From NCBI GenBank assembly GCA_002049455.2, contig KV918915.1, forward strand, positions 62,001 to 126,000: 64,000 nt of DNA, in the 5' to 3' direction. Below the pieces are notes generated by a model that was given only the letters and a program-made list of their open reading frames with translations, was not told the origin of the DNA and ran no database searches. This DNA comes from Porphyra umbilicalis (taxonomy: Eukaryota > Rhodophyta > Bangiophyceae > Bangiales > Bangiaceae). A program made the position numbers and the translations under genes. The stretch's first letter is position 1. Each line of letters opens with the position of its first letter. Shown here piece by piece: positions 35,655-46,956 of the stretch.

Positions 35655-37560
35655 AATCTACATGATGCCGTTCAGTACGTGCTCACGCACAAAGTGGTGA
35701 CAGATGTCGATGTGCTTGATCCTTACCCTGCTCACAAGGTTGTGGTTCATGGATGGTGCCGACTGTTTGTCGGAAGGGATGGTCGCGAGTGGCACGCATC
35801 CCGTCAGGAATCGGCAAATCCGGCGCATATCACGCTGCCACATTAGATGCGGTGTACTCCACCTCAGTCGTCGAGGCCGCCACGGTCGGCTGCACCGTGC
35901 TGCCCCAGACGACGGTGACCGCATCGCAGGGAGCACGTGGGCAGAGGTCGACCGACGCATGTTCACTCGAGCTTCGAAGTTCGCGTCGCAATATCCGCGC
36001 AGCTCGCCGTTCGCCTGATATCAGAAGCTCAAGGAGGTCGTCTTCTTGAGGTACCGCAGGAGCACGTGCGCCGCGGCAAGACAGTCCACGGTCGGCACCG
36101 ACACGTATCGCGTCAGCCGCCCAACCGTGTTAGCAACATCCGGAATGGTCCCCGTGCACAGGTAAAGGAGGACGCCCACGAGCTCCTGGTACACCTTTCG
36201 AGCTCCGCCGTGGGCGGCGTTCCCGCCTTCTGAAGCTTGACAGCGACGCCCATGGGCAGGCGCACAGCGTGGCCATCCACCATCCCGTACAGATGCAGCA
36301 GGGTCAAGACGTACTGGCGATGATCCACTCTCAGTGCCCTCGCCGTCTCGTCGCAGTGAATGTGCAGCCCAATGCAGATCGCCGAGGCGTCAGGCTCACG
36401 GTCCTTGAACGCATCACCAATCACCTGTATGCCGCTCTTTGTATCGCGCTCTGGCTTTGAGACAATGAGGAGATCCTCGACTTGGAAGAGGATGAGGCGC
36501 AGCGTCTCCCACGCGCCACCGACGAAGAGGAACGGGTCCTCGGCGCACGCCGAAGTCCCGGCGCGGAGAAATGTTGCCTTCAGCTTGTGACGTCAGGCCC
36601 GCGCGGCCTGCAGCAGGCCGCACAGCGCCTTTTTCAGCTTTTACAAATTCCCTGGCGCTCCCCGCTTGTAGCCGCGGGTTTGAAGAACGTAGTTCTCCTC
36701 CGTAGTGTCCCATTTTGATATTACGGTCGCCATGTCCATCTGCTGCATGGCCAAGACACGGCACGAACAAAGCAAAAGGAATACCCGCAGGGTTCTTCAC
36801 CGCGATGCACGGGTCGCATGACGCACCCTTCAGCTCCTCCAACGACGATCAGGTCAGGTCCATGCCGTCCACCGCGCAGATAGTGCGCACAATGAAATCG
36901 CATCCTGTGTGGTAGAACAGCGAGCGTCACACGGCGGCGCCCACAGGCGCTGCGGCAGCACCCTTGACCGTCCCAGCTAGGTGATACAGCACCGTTACTG
37001 CTGCCGCTGCAGCGTGGCAGTCGTCGTCGCCACCCGTCAAGAACGTGTGAACACCTCCAGTGGCGTAGGAGGTCATCAAGACCTTGCCCGCTTCGTCCTC
37101 GACGAGCACGCTGTCGGCCTTGACCACTATGCGAAAACCACGGAGCGCCTCATTCTACACCATAAAGAGGGACATCGCCATCCCCGGTAGTACTAATACG
37201 TCGTGGATCGTCAACTGCGTCGCCCCACGGGGCCCTTGGACGGTCAGTACGGCTGCGCCGTGGTTGAAGGTCCGCTTTATTGTCCCGTCCGCAATCGTGA
37301 CGGACACCGCGTTTGTCTCTGGCACGTTGAGGATTATGTTGGCGTCGCCGCATATATCGCGAAGCACGCTACTGTCGACAATCTGATCGCCTGTCTTTCT
37401 CTGGTAGTACGCGTTGGCCATAGTGCCCAGCGCCCTCATAGCCAGGCCCACGTTGACGCCTTCGTCGTCCGTTGCTGCCTTGGCCTGCTGAGGTTTGTGC
37501 TTTTTTGGGCAGAAGCACTTGATGTGCCTCTTCTTCTGGCACTTCTACTTCGCATGGTCC
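35655..37560 (-). mobile_element. Ty1/copia relic, internally deleted
   Basis: Read on the minus strand, a protease-like block comes first (near 37160-37450, ending IHDVLVLPGMAMSLFMV). A gag-pre-integrase-like stretch follows near 36927-37130. Then comes the C-terminal part of a copia reverse transcriptase (near 36113-36424, with the LPMGVAVKLQK block) and RNase H fragments near 35660-35970 ending HFVREHVLNGIM. The integrase and the RT core are missing or unrecognisable. The element is broken with many breaks and looks old. No LTRs were identified. It is only distantly like the relic at 609-2243. Confidence 0.75.
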
Positions 37561-38619
37561 CTTTACCACCACTCCCGCGCCTTCGCGCTCATCTTGAAAC
37601 GCTTACGAGTGTGTAGGACTACGCCAGGGGAGTTTCTCTGGTAGCGGCGGGCGCTGGTGCGAAGACGCCGGGTGGCCGGTGGTTCGTTGTCTTTGTGGCG
37701 CGACGCTGCGGCTCGTGAGCGCCTGCGGCGCCCGTGTTTGGGCCAACGCGTCGGAAAGTCATGTGCTGTCAGCGGGGCTGGTCAACCGACGTCGGGTAGT
37801 GTCATGCATTGGAGGGAAGTATCTGCATCCTAGGTCTTTGGCAGCGCGGGACCGGGCCAACTAGTAGCCCCGGTCCCCGCGCAGTGGCTTCAGCCTTTCA
37901 TGGACGAAGGGCGACGACGGTTGGAGGCACCATAGTCGCCGTCAATTAAGCCGTTCCTAGACGTCTTGGCGACTCATTCGGCTCGACTTCGCGGACCTCG
38001 AGTCTTGTAGTGGGTGACGCACCAGCTGCCAGGACGGCCCGTACTTTCCTCCTCTCCGAGGTGATTGTCATTATTTGTACACCAGAGTGGGATTCTCTTC
38101 CGCGGGCGCCACCACGGCGAGCGTCATGCCGTCCTGTGCCGCCGCGCTGCTGCTCTTGCGCATACTCCTCGCCCGCTCGAGCGCAAGGCGGTCGTTTGTC
38201 GCCTACACGTCCTCGGACGCATTGTGGAGTTTCAGAGTCCGGTCGTTCTGCATGACGGTCGAGGTTAACTCTAAACGCGAGAAGAGCCCCGAAGCAGCGC
38301 CGACAGATTGTGATGATCGTAGATGAAAATTTTCATCTCTCGTCGCTGCCCCACGAGCTCCCACACCCGAATAAAGAGGCGTACGGGGGACTCACTGTCG
38401 TCCATCGCGATTCAGTCGAGCTGACCGCGGAGCACGACAGCCCACACGCACCCATTCGGCTACAGCTCTTCTGCCGGCGTCGTGAACAGATCCCGCGCGT
38501 TCGTGAAACGCCGGAAGTTGGTCCCATGATGCACCTTGGCGCTCGTCATGACACTACACGTGCCTTCTCCGAGCGGGCACACTGCGCGGCTGCCACCATC
38601 GAAGCGGTTTGGTCCATTG
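37561..38619. other. Intergenic region, no gene recognised
   Basis: Balanced composition; short overlapping frames only. Confidence 0.5.
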
Positions 38620-39366
38620 CTAGCTACACACTCCGAGTTCTTGGCGCCGCATGGCTTGGCTCAAAGCCACGTTACGCCACATTGTGGCGCCAAAAACTCG
38701 GCGCCACGTACTCAGAGCGCTTCTCGGACCGGGGCTGAGAGTCAACGAGTTCTTGGAAATGCAATACAACAAACGCCCAGTTCCACTTAAACATGAATAC
38801 AAGTGGGCTGCACGGCCTGAAACTTTGGGACTCATGACCCATATTCTCTTGTAAATGAGGCTCTGACAAGGAGTACGCAATGTGTCACAAAGGGAAAGTG
38901 GTCTGAAATGGACACTTTCTATCGATTCGGATCCGAGCATATCATGCTCAAGGTATCTCAAGTGTCCAGTACGCTTCAACAATATCCGAAAAAAACAGTC
39001 GATCTCAAGACGTGTGGAATCTGCCTCTTGATTGGATAAGAGCCCCTTCCAGATGGCCGCCTTGGATCCACAGAAGTCCGCACCATGGAGACGCATCGAT
39101 CCGCTGCAGCGATGGTGCGCCTCCACCTGGAGGGGCACTTGCGGCTCGCTCTCTGCGCACAGCACGTTGTCAAATTGGGTCACGGAGAACTTAAAATATA
39201 TGCGAACCGTGAGAGGTCGTGAGAGAAATGTTTTTCCATGCAGCAAACCTCGTGACGCCATCCTCGCAAATGTCGCTGTGTCGATCTCTAAAAGGCTCTG
39301 TCTGAGAAGGCTTTCTGACACCCCCAGAGACCTTCTTACCCCACCCACCTGGTCACCCCTACCCAT
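38620..39366 (-). CDS. Orphan 248-aa ORF, function unknown
   Basis: An ATG at 39366 opens 248 codons without a stop in DNA of roughly balanced base composition, where neighbouring frames rarely exceed 140. The product starts MGRGDQVGGVRRSLGVSESL, has mixed ordinary composition (Leu, Ser, Arg, Cys), and shows no signal peptide, clear membrane segment or recognisable domain. Near its 3' end the DNA contains an imperfect inverted repeat built on CCGAGTT and GGCGCC (about 38634-38705). No homologous family is recognised. It may be a chance ORF, a lineage-specific gene or part of an unrecognised element. Confidence 0.3.
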   Translation of the reverse strand: MGRGDQVGGVRRSLGVSESLLRQSLLEIDTATFARMASRGLLHGKTFLSRPLTVRIYFKFSVTQFDNVLCAESEPQVPLQVEAHHRCSGSMRLHGADFCGSKAAIWKGLLSNQEADSTRLEIDCFFRILLKRTGHLRYLEHDMLGSESIESVHFRPLSLCDTLRTPCQSLIYKRIWVMSPKVSGRAAHLYSCLSGTGRLLYCISKNSLTLSPGPRSALSTWRRVFGATMWRNVALSQAMRRQELGVCS

Positions 39367-42300
39367 GTGCGTACTCGTCTACTCCCAATAGCTGCGGGCA
39401 CCGCCCAACCACGGACACTTGTGCTTGCCTCCTTTCCTGTCCTCTCCCACTCCTTTCTCCTGCTGGCAGGGGGGGGGGGGCGAGGGGGGCTGCACATACA
39501 TGCCGAGGGGGTCGGGGAGGATGGGGGCGCAAACGGTGTCGCTAGAGTGGGACGGCTGCTGGCATTGCCGTGCAGAGCTCTGGCAGGGTCATGGGGCAGG
39601 TCCTCCTTGCGCGATCAAACGGCACCCTTCACACCCAGTTCAAGGCAGACTTGGCGTACACAGTATGCATTCTTGCGGGCACATGGAGACCTCTGCTCGG
39701 ACGCCTCACCGTCGTAGCTTGTGTCAGCCAGACTTTGTTCAGTACCTGTTGGCATGATAGTCTGCTACCAATGGGGACCCAGGATGCGCCCCCGGTCAAC
39801 CGGGCAGCCAACCAGCGGGCTGGAAAACGTCAAGCCTTGTGCTTGGGGATAGCGGGGCGATTAATAATAATTCGAAGTGCTGGGCGGCGCCAATGCGCGC
39901 CCTCGGCATGTGTGCAGGTGACTGCCATGCTGCCCCCAGCCCCGCTCCTGGCTGCCGCCCAAGTGCACAAGTGCTGCCAACATCCCCGCTCGCTCTCCTG
40001 GCCGACCGCTCGGCCCACCCTCCTGGCGGACCGCCCCGCCCACCCTCTGGTCGACCGCCCCACCCACCCTCCTGGCCGGAAGCCCCGGCCACCCTCTGTT
40101 CGATCGCCCCGCCCACCCTCCTGCCGACCGCCCTCGTTCCTGTCGTATTCTTATCTGCATCCCCTCCATCCCACGCATTCTCTCCAGCTCGCACGGGGGC
40201 GGGGGGGAGTCACTCTACGACGGGCCGGACGACGTTTGCAGTCGCTGGACTAGTGGTGGTGGCGATTGGGTGGGGATCCACACTGGCGCAGTGTGGATAG
40301 TGTGACGCGCGCGGTGGGTGGGTGGTGGATGGGTTGGATGAACTGACCACGTACTTCTTTTTCGTGTTCGCTCGCCCGTCCCCCATGTATCCTTACCATG
40401 CATATGTGCGATGGCTTCCTCTTTCTTGGCTTCTGTTTCTTTGCAAACCAATGGGTGTTGCTGACATCGAAGTCGAGTAACTTGTGTCATACGCACATGC
40501 ATGCGTGGTGTCCGCGAGTCGCTGACATGGTGAGCTTGCTGTTGTCCGGTGGCCTGTAGCTCTGTCAGAGTTTGCGGCTGTGTGCAGTTAGCTACATGTC
40601 TGCGTGACTCTGTAGCACACCGTGGCTTTCTTATCGATTTCGTGTCTGCTCTGCCACCCGTGCCCGCGCCGAGCAACAATAAAGCGACCGTGTCTTTCAA
40701 TGCATCTTTGGCATGTATCCTCAATGCTGGCCGGTGTCACATCCTTTCCTCCGTCAGGGTCTTGCTCCACTTCTTCCCCGAGACCTCCGAGGGATCATTG
40801 CGGCGAGTCTCGCAACATATGTCTCGAAGGATGTGAACTTCTCCTTAAAGATTGGGCAAAGAGGAGTTATGTACTCATTTTCGATCTCTCTCTGAACGCA
40901 AAGGGGTCGAGCAGCAATACGGTTCGGCCTTGTTGCAGATACCTTGGAACCTGACACGAGATTTCATCAACGCGCTGTGCGGTAGTCTCGTGCTCGCGGA
41001 TTCCTCAGCGGGATCATTGGGATCCGATCTCTTGTTCAAGCGATGATCTCATAAATCCGAAAAGGTGGGCCGAGATAACTGAGGCTCTGTCTTGACGGCG
41101 TGCGTTCTCGCCAATGGGAACGCGACGTTCCAATCACGCCCCAATCACGTCGACCGGTTTCGACTGTATTGGAGTGATCGCGTCACTCGAACGGACTTAC
41201 GGTTCCAAACGGGCCCACCTTCCCGATTCAAGACGGTTCGGGCCGAGCACGTGCACGTGCGCAACAATTCTGGAAACTCTCACTCACGTGAGCGTGCTCG
41301 CAACAGACATAGCCTGTTGGGCGGCCCTGCATCTGGCACGCACGATTAGACGAGAGCACTCTTCGGATCGTGTCGTGCGGACACGCGACTGCAACGAGGC
41401 GGATCCTCATCGGCGGGGCCCGCTTGTGTGGTCGCGGCAACGTAGCAGACGGGCTATGTCCGAAACTTCCTGGCGATCGCTGTGAGGTGCGATCTGCCCT
41501 TTCCAGATGCGTCGTTTGAAGGAATCTAATTACGACAGTTCTGGTGGCTCGTCAAGACAACGGTGGTGAAATCACGCGTGCGCAACAGACTTCTAAACAT
41601 ATTTGGACCCAATCAAGTCCACGTGCTCGCGCCGTTAAGACACAGCCTGAATCAAAAACTACGGACAGCTCGGGACATTATGAGATTGCGAAAACACTTG
41701 ACGGCTGACCACAACAATTACTGGGCATTTGGGACCGTTCGTAACATTTGAAAGAAAAGGAAGCCCTCCAGCCGGAATGCTTCGTACAGATCTGCCTGGC
41801 CATGAGTGCGGGTTGCTGACAGAAATAGCGCGGTCGTGGATCTTCCCTTGGGAATATTGCTGACCTCCATGCCTTAGCCAGCGGCTCAAAAATCTCAGAA
41901 AATCTCATTGTGGGTTGCAGTGGCTCTGCGAGACGCTGGCAATACACGGTGATTTGCTTGCAAGATTACTAGCGGCAGCTCTCAGCCACAAATTCGATCC
42001 TGGCTTGACGAGCAGCCAATCCAACTTCATTTTTACGCCCCGTCCGTGACTTTGCCTCCCTTGTCTCTGCGACCAAGAGATTTTGAAGGTTCGCACTATC
42101 AGAACTAAATTGGTGAGTGCACGTCTGTCGGTGCGCCTAATGCGATCGTCACATGTCGCAGGTGACATAGAGTCCAAAGTAAATATGTGCTGGACGGTAC
42201 GGAGATACCCGAGATTGAAATTGATCAGTTGAAAAGACGCTAAGATCCGAGGCAACATACTGAGCCCATGACAAACTGCCTTAATGCCCGGAAATGGCAC

Positions 42301-44199
42301 CGCCGCGCCACACCCACGCGCCTAGTTAGGCAAAGTCTATTGGCGCGCCATATCGCCATTTTGCGACGGCGGATGGCGAAGGGCATTTCTACCAGTGCGC
42401 CATTTCTTCATATTCCTCGCCATTGCGCCGTCGCTTTCGACAAATGTGCGCAGAATTGCGAGAAGGATAGCGAAAGATACCCTGTTCGCTAAATGCGTGG
42501 GCCAACGGCATGATGGGATGACGGATGTCTTGTGTCCACCAAGATTGAAGTTGTCAACGGCCCCATCCCACAGCGAACCCATGTGAGGACTTCATACAGT
42601 GCAAGGCGATCCCTTGCGCTGGGTGGCTTCCCTTATTCCATTCAGGAGGCATGGGGCATCGAAGTGCGTGATGAGGCTCCACTTCTGCGTACTCAAAAAA
42701 ATTGACCGATAGAGATGCGCTGTGCTATTGTCAAAACATATGGCTAAATGGCGAACGCGCAATGGTGCACGACTAGACTTGCTCTTAGAGAACGTCTATC
42801 GGTGCCCAGAACCGCCGTATTGCAGCTACGGACATATGTCTCGGGACGCCATTGAGCCATATCGGAGGGCATCGAGACATAGCCGTCGCTGTCTTTGCTC
42901 GAGATGCCTCTCTGTTTGGCGATCGTTGAAGCGATAGCCATACGCGAGAACCAATCATATGCCTTCCATGTCACGAGATCCCGGGAGTTCTCATGTGATT
43001 GGGTCAGAATTGTCAGGAAGCGTATCTTTCTGTGGTAAGTATTGAACTCAGGGATCAGTGTTCTCGGAGAAACCATCCATGATTAGCATGAATGCGGTGT
43101 ATTATAAATAATTCGCCTCGAAAATTATCAAAACCATCGTAAGCCGTGAGGCGCCACATCAAGGGGGTCCGCTGGTGCGCCCTGCAGGTCAGGCGTTGTT
43201 GAGGCGCTGCCGACGTGCTGACCCCAGCAGACGGCGACCTCTCCGTGTAACATATACCATCAAGGGCGAGGCTCTCGTCTTGCCCGAGGTGACAGCAATG
43301 TGTGCCTCTACCAGGTGCACTAGGGGACAGGATCGAGGGACCCATCCTGTGCCACTTGTGCCCCCTTGCCCTGTGCCCGAGTGTGCGATGTTGCCTGCTG
43401 GCGGTTCATTAGCGGCCGACAATGGCGGCCGGGTTGGTCGCACGCGTAGACTGATCATGCACTGTGCTCTGCAGCTGCTGTCCCTTGCCGCTGTCATCCT
43501 CGCGCCACAGTTAACCGGCGTCCCCACGACCGTGCCGGATGGGGAGGAGGCCCGGGGGACGAGGGAGGTGCGCATTAGTCCACCCCCTACAGTAGTGGAT
43601 TGGCCAACCACGTGGGCGTGAGGGAGCCACGTGGTGATGATATCATCCCACAGATAGGATGATCAGGATGATTTCTTCACTTTTATCGTCCAAACCATGA
43701 CATGATAATTATTCCCTCTCATCCCTGATTGAACTGTCGCCGTCGATGCCACCGCACGGTGCTAAGAGGCCCACCACGCGTATCCCAAGCCATACAGTTC
43801 ACAAAGACCCAGTGCGCAACATCATTCGTCCTATCACCCCCGTTAGTCTCGTTGGTCGGGCGCCAACAGCGGCGGGCTATGCATTGGAGGCGACTTATGG
43901 AAGATCCCTTTTCTTTGGACCCCCCTCCGTTTCCAGATCGGACCGAAAGTAAACGTGTTCAAACGTGCTGTCAACACCTGACACGGCCAGCCGCCCAATC
44001 GCAGGCGCGGCTTCGTGGACCGGTTGAATTCATGTATTGGTCACGGAAGCCTCGTCCTATCTCTCGAAAATGTCCCGGAACGCACGGAGTTGGCGTCGAT
44101 TGGGGCGGAATCATGCGGGGAAACTCTGGCGACCTCTGACATGCGGCCCGACGCCGCATGTTCCTGTCTTGTCGACTTGGCCACGGTGAGGCAGTGGTG
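39367..44199. other. Long intergenic region
   Basis: About 4.8 kb with no recognised gene. It includes a G run near 39471-39490, the 27-bp repeats at 39987-40130, and scattered short inverted repeats such as the TGGCGA/TCGCCA-rich stretch at 42330-42500. Neither TIRs nor an LTR could be paired. Confidence 0.5.
39987..40130. repeat. About 27-bp GC-rich tandem repeat
   Basis: Five degenerate copies of a unit containing CACCCTCCTGG and GACCGCCC. Both strands are open across it, which is a composition effect. Confidence 0.75.
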
Positions 44200-45945
44200 A
44201 GGTGGAGGCAGAACTCGCGGGAGGTGTACGACTGCATGGAAGTTGCCGCTTGCTGTAGGCGTGCAGTTTGTGCTTTTTGCCGGCGTGGCGGTGGCGGACG
44301 TGGAGCTGGACGTGGTGTCGGGGTCGGTGCAGCTTGTCGTCTGGCACGGCTCGCACGCTGCCGCTTGCGTTCCGCGTGCCATTGGTTCTTAATGGTGGCG
44401 TGGCTGCGGCGGACGTGGTGGAGGGGGTGGTGCTGCTTGTCGAGTGGGACTGTGTGCAAGTTGCCGCATGCGCGCCGCGTGCAGTCGGTACTTTTTGTCG
44501 GAGTGACGGCGGCCGACGATGCCGCGGACGACGAGCTGGACGTGCAGGCGGGGGTGGTGCGGCTTGTCGTGTAAGACGGCGGGCACGTTGCAGCTTGCGT
44601 GGGGCGTGCACTTTTTTCTTCTGGTCAGCGTGGCTGTGGCCGACGTGGCGCTGGACATGATGGCGGGGTTGGTGCGGTTTGTCGTGCGGGATGGCGTGTT
44701 CGTTGCGCTTGCGTGGGGCATGCAGCTGGTGCTTCTTGCCGGCGTGGCTGAGGCGGACTGTGAGCTGGACGTGGTGGCGAAGGTGATGGGCCTTGTCGTG
44801 TACGATGGCGTGCACGTTGCTGCTTGCGTGGGGTGTGCAGCTGGTGCTTCTTGCCGTCGTGGCTGAGGTGGACGTGAAGCTTGAAGTGGTGGCGGAGGTG
44901 ATGGGGCTTGTCGTGTACGACGGCGTGCACGTTGCTGCTTGCGTAGGGCGTGCACTGTGTGCTTCTTGTCGGTGTTGCTGTGACCGACGTGGAGCTGGAC
45001 GCTGTGTAGTGGGTGGTGCGGCTTGTCATGTGGGACGGCGTGCACGTTGGCGCTTGCGTGGGGTGTGCAGCTGGTGCTCTTTGTCGGCCTGGCGATGGCG
45101 GGGGTAGTGCGGCTTGTCGTGTACGACGTCGTGCACGTCGGCGCTTGCGTGGGATGTGGAGCTTTTGCTTTGAGTCCACCTGGCGATGGCGGGAGTGGTG
45201 CGGATTGTCATGTGGGAAGGCGTGCACGTTGCCGCTTTCGTGGGGTGTGCAGCTGGTGCTTTTTGTAGGCCTGGCGATGGCGGGGGTGAAGCGGCCTGTC
45301 ATGTGAGACGGCGTGCACGTTGCCGCTTGCATGGGATGTGCAGCTGGTGCTTCCTGCCGGCGTGGCTGTGGCGGACGTGGAGCTGGGCGCGGCGGCGGGG
45401 GTGGTGCGGTTTGAAATGTGGGACGTCGTGCTCGTTGGCGCTTGCGTGGCGTGTGCAGCTTGTGCTTCTTGCCGGCGTGGCTGAGGCGGACGTGGGGCTG
45501 GACGTGGTGGCGAAGGTTATGGGGCTTGTCGTGTACGACGGCGTGCACGTTGCTGCTTGCGTAGGGCGTGCAGCTGGTTCTTCTTTCTGGCGTGGCTGAG
45601 GCGGTCGTGGATCTGGATGTGGAGGCAGAGGTGATGGGGCTTATCGTGTGCGACGGCGTGCACGTTGCCGCTTGCGTTGCGTGTGCAGCTGGTTCTTCTT
45701 GACGGTGTGGCTGTGGCCGACGTGGAGCTGGACGCGGTGGCGGGGGTGGTGCGGATTGTCGTGTACGACGGCGTGCACGTTGGCGCCTTCATTTGGTGTG
45801 CAGCTGGTGCTTTTTGTCGGCCTGGCGGTGGCGGTTGTGGTGCGGCTTGTCGTTTGGGACGTCTTGCAAAATGCCGCTCGCATGGCGTGGGGCGTGCAGT
45901 TGGTATCGAAGTGGGAATATCTGCCTGGGTTGGTGTATATATATT
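44200..45945. repeat. Array A: 115-bp tandem repeat with 91-bp variant
   Basis: About 16 units. An anchor (GACGGCGTGCACGTTG, degenerate) recurs at 44804, 44919, 45034, 45125, 45216, 45307, 45422, 45537, 45652, 45767 and 45858. The spacings are exactly 115 or exactly 91, so a variant lacks 24 bp. Older, more diverged units lie to the left. On the minus strand the unit has almost no stops in any frame and gives His/Arg/Pro-rich protein such as HDKPHHPRHHVQLHV. Since 115 is not a multiple of 3 the frame rotates each unit. Same family and orientation as 49138-50410. Confidence 0.92.
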
Positions 45946-46059
45946 GATTGCGTACATGGTCGTTGGAAGAGTGGCACATCGATCAATAGTTGAAGTAAAA
46001 CGTAGCGGCTCAAGACAAGCAAATACAGGTGTACCACAGCAAAGCAGCGCACTACCTCC

Positions 46060-46953
46060 TCACTCAGCACGGCCCTTTCTCTTCCCCTTGTACGGCTGGC
46101 ACACATGCGCCACGTAGTCGTCGCAAGAGCGGTAGTGGCAGCCGCACCGCGGACACTGAAACCAAACGCGGGCGCCGGGTGGGACCACTACCGCCACCGG
46201 GACGCGGCCAGCCCCAGACGTCGGTGACGCCGACGCGCCGCCCGGTCTCGTGCGTGCCGAATAACCATCCACCCAAGCGTTATCGCCCACACCAGTCGAC
46301 TGCGGAGAAGCGCCGGACGAGCCAGATTCATCAGACGAGGTCGGCAGCCGTCCCCTCCCCGCGTGAGCAGCGTCCGCGAGCTTCTATGAACCCGATGCAT
46401 ACGCGTCGTCGTCGCGTCGGCGCTTGTGTCGGCGGGCGTCAGCAGGAGGTGGCTCGGCCACAGCTCCACCAGCACCCCCACCAGCGCCAGAAGACCCGCC
46501 GTGGCCGGCCGCGAACGCGCGAACGTGGGAATGAGCGGTGCGACCCGCTTCGCGAGCGGCGGCCGCAGGCGCAAGGAAGCCGGCGTCGTGTTCAGCTTCA
46601 CGCAGCACGTCTGCAAAACGAGCATCGTCGTCTCCAGCGCGCCTGACTTCTCTCACCGCTGCATGCAGGCGAGGCAACAGAACATGGAGCTCGGCGCGCC
46701 GCCCGCTGTCCTTCAGACCAGCCACGGCGCGTCGGTGGCCAGCGCCACTCAAGTGACTGATGAGACTTGTCGGGGCGTCGCTTCTCGCCAGGCACGTCGG
46801 GCACGTCCAACGAGTAGAGTGGCTGGCGTTGCCGGGCTTGTGCGTCGCGGCGGCGCGGAACGCCCTCTTCTTGCGTGGAGCCCCGCGGACGTGCTCATTC
46901 CAGCTTGCGCGGCGGCGGGGGTGGTGCGGTTTGAAATGTGGGACGTCGCACAC
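46060..46953 (-). pseudogene. Two-zinc-finger ORF with one in-frame TAG
   Basis: A frame of about 297 codons. Finger 1 (CPTCLARSDAPTSLISHLSG.GH) fits a C2H2 finger (C-x2-C-x12-H with a later His). Finger 2, near the C terminus, has CPRCGCHYRSCDDYVAH, also C-x2-C-x12-H, and ends in a basic tail. Between them are an acidic/Ala region and a basic DARRHKRRRDDD stretch that could be a nuclear signal. A single TAG (near 46384) splits the frame into 189- and about 107-residue parts. It could be a nonsense mutation, or part of a TTCATAG acceptor if an intron is present. The N-terminal 45 bases match an array unit. No ATG is evident at the start. The family is unknown; a DNA-binding role is inferred only from the fingers. 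Confidence 0.55.
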
Positions 46954-46955
46954 TT
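46910..46955. repeat. Solo partial 115-bp unit at the zinc-finger ORF
   Basis: About 45 bases (GGGGGTGGTGCGGTTTGAAA and flanks) match array A near 45385-45430 almost exactly, then diverge. It overlaps the start of the zinc-finger ORF, in the same orientation as arrays A and B. Confidence 0.8.
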
Positions 46956-46956
46956 G

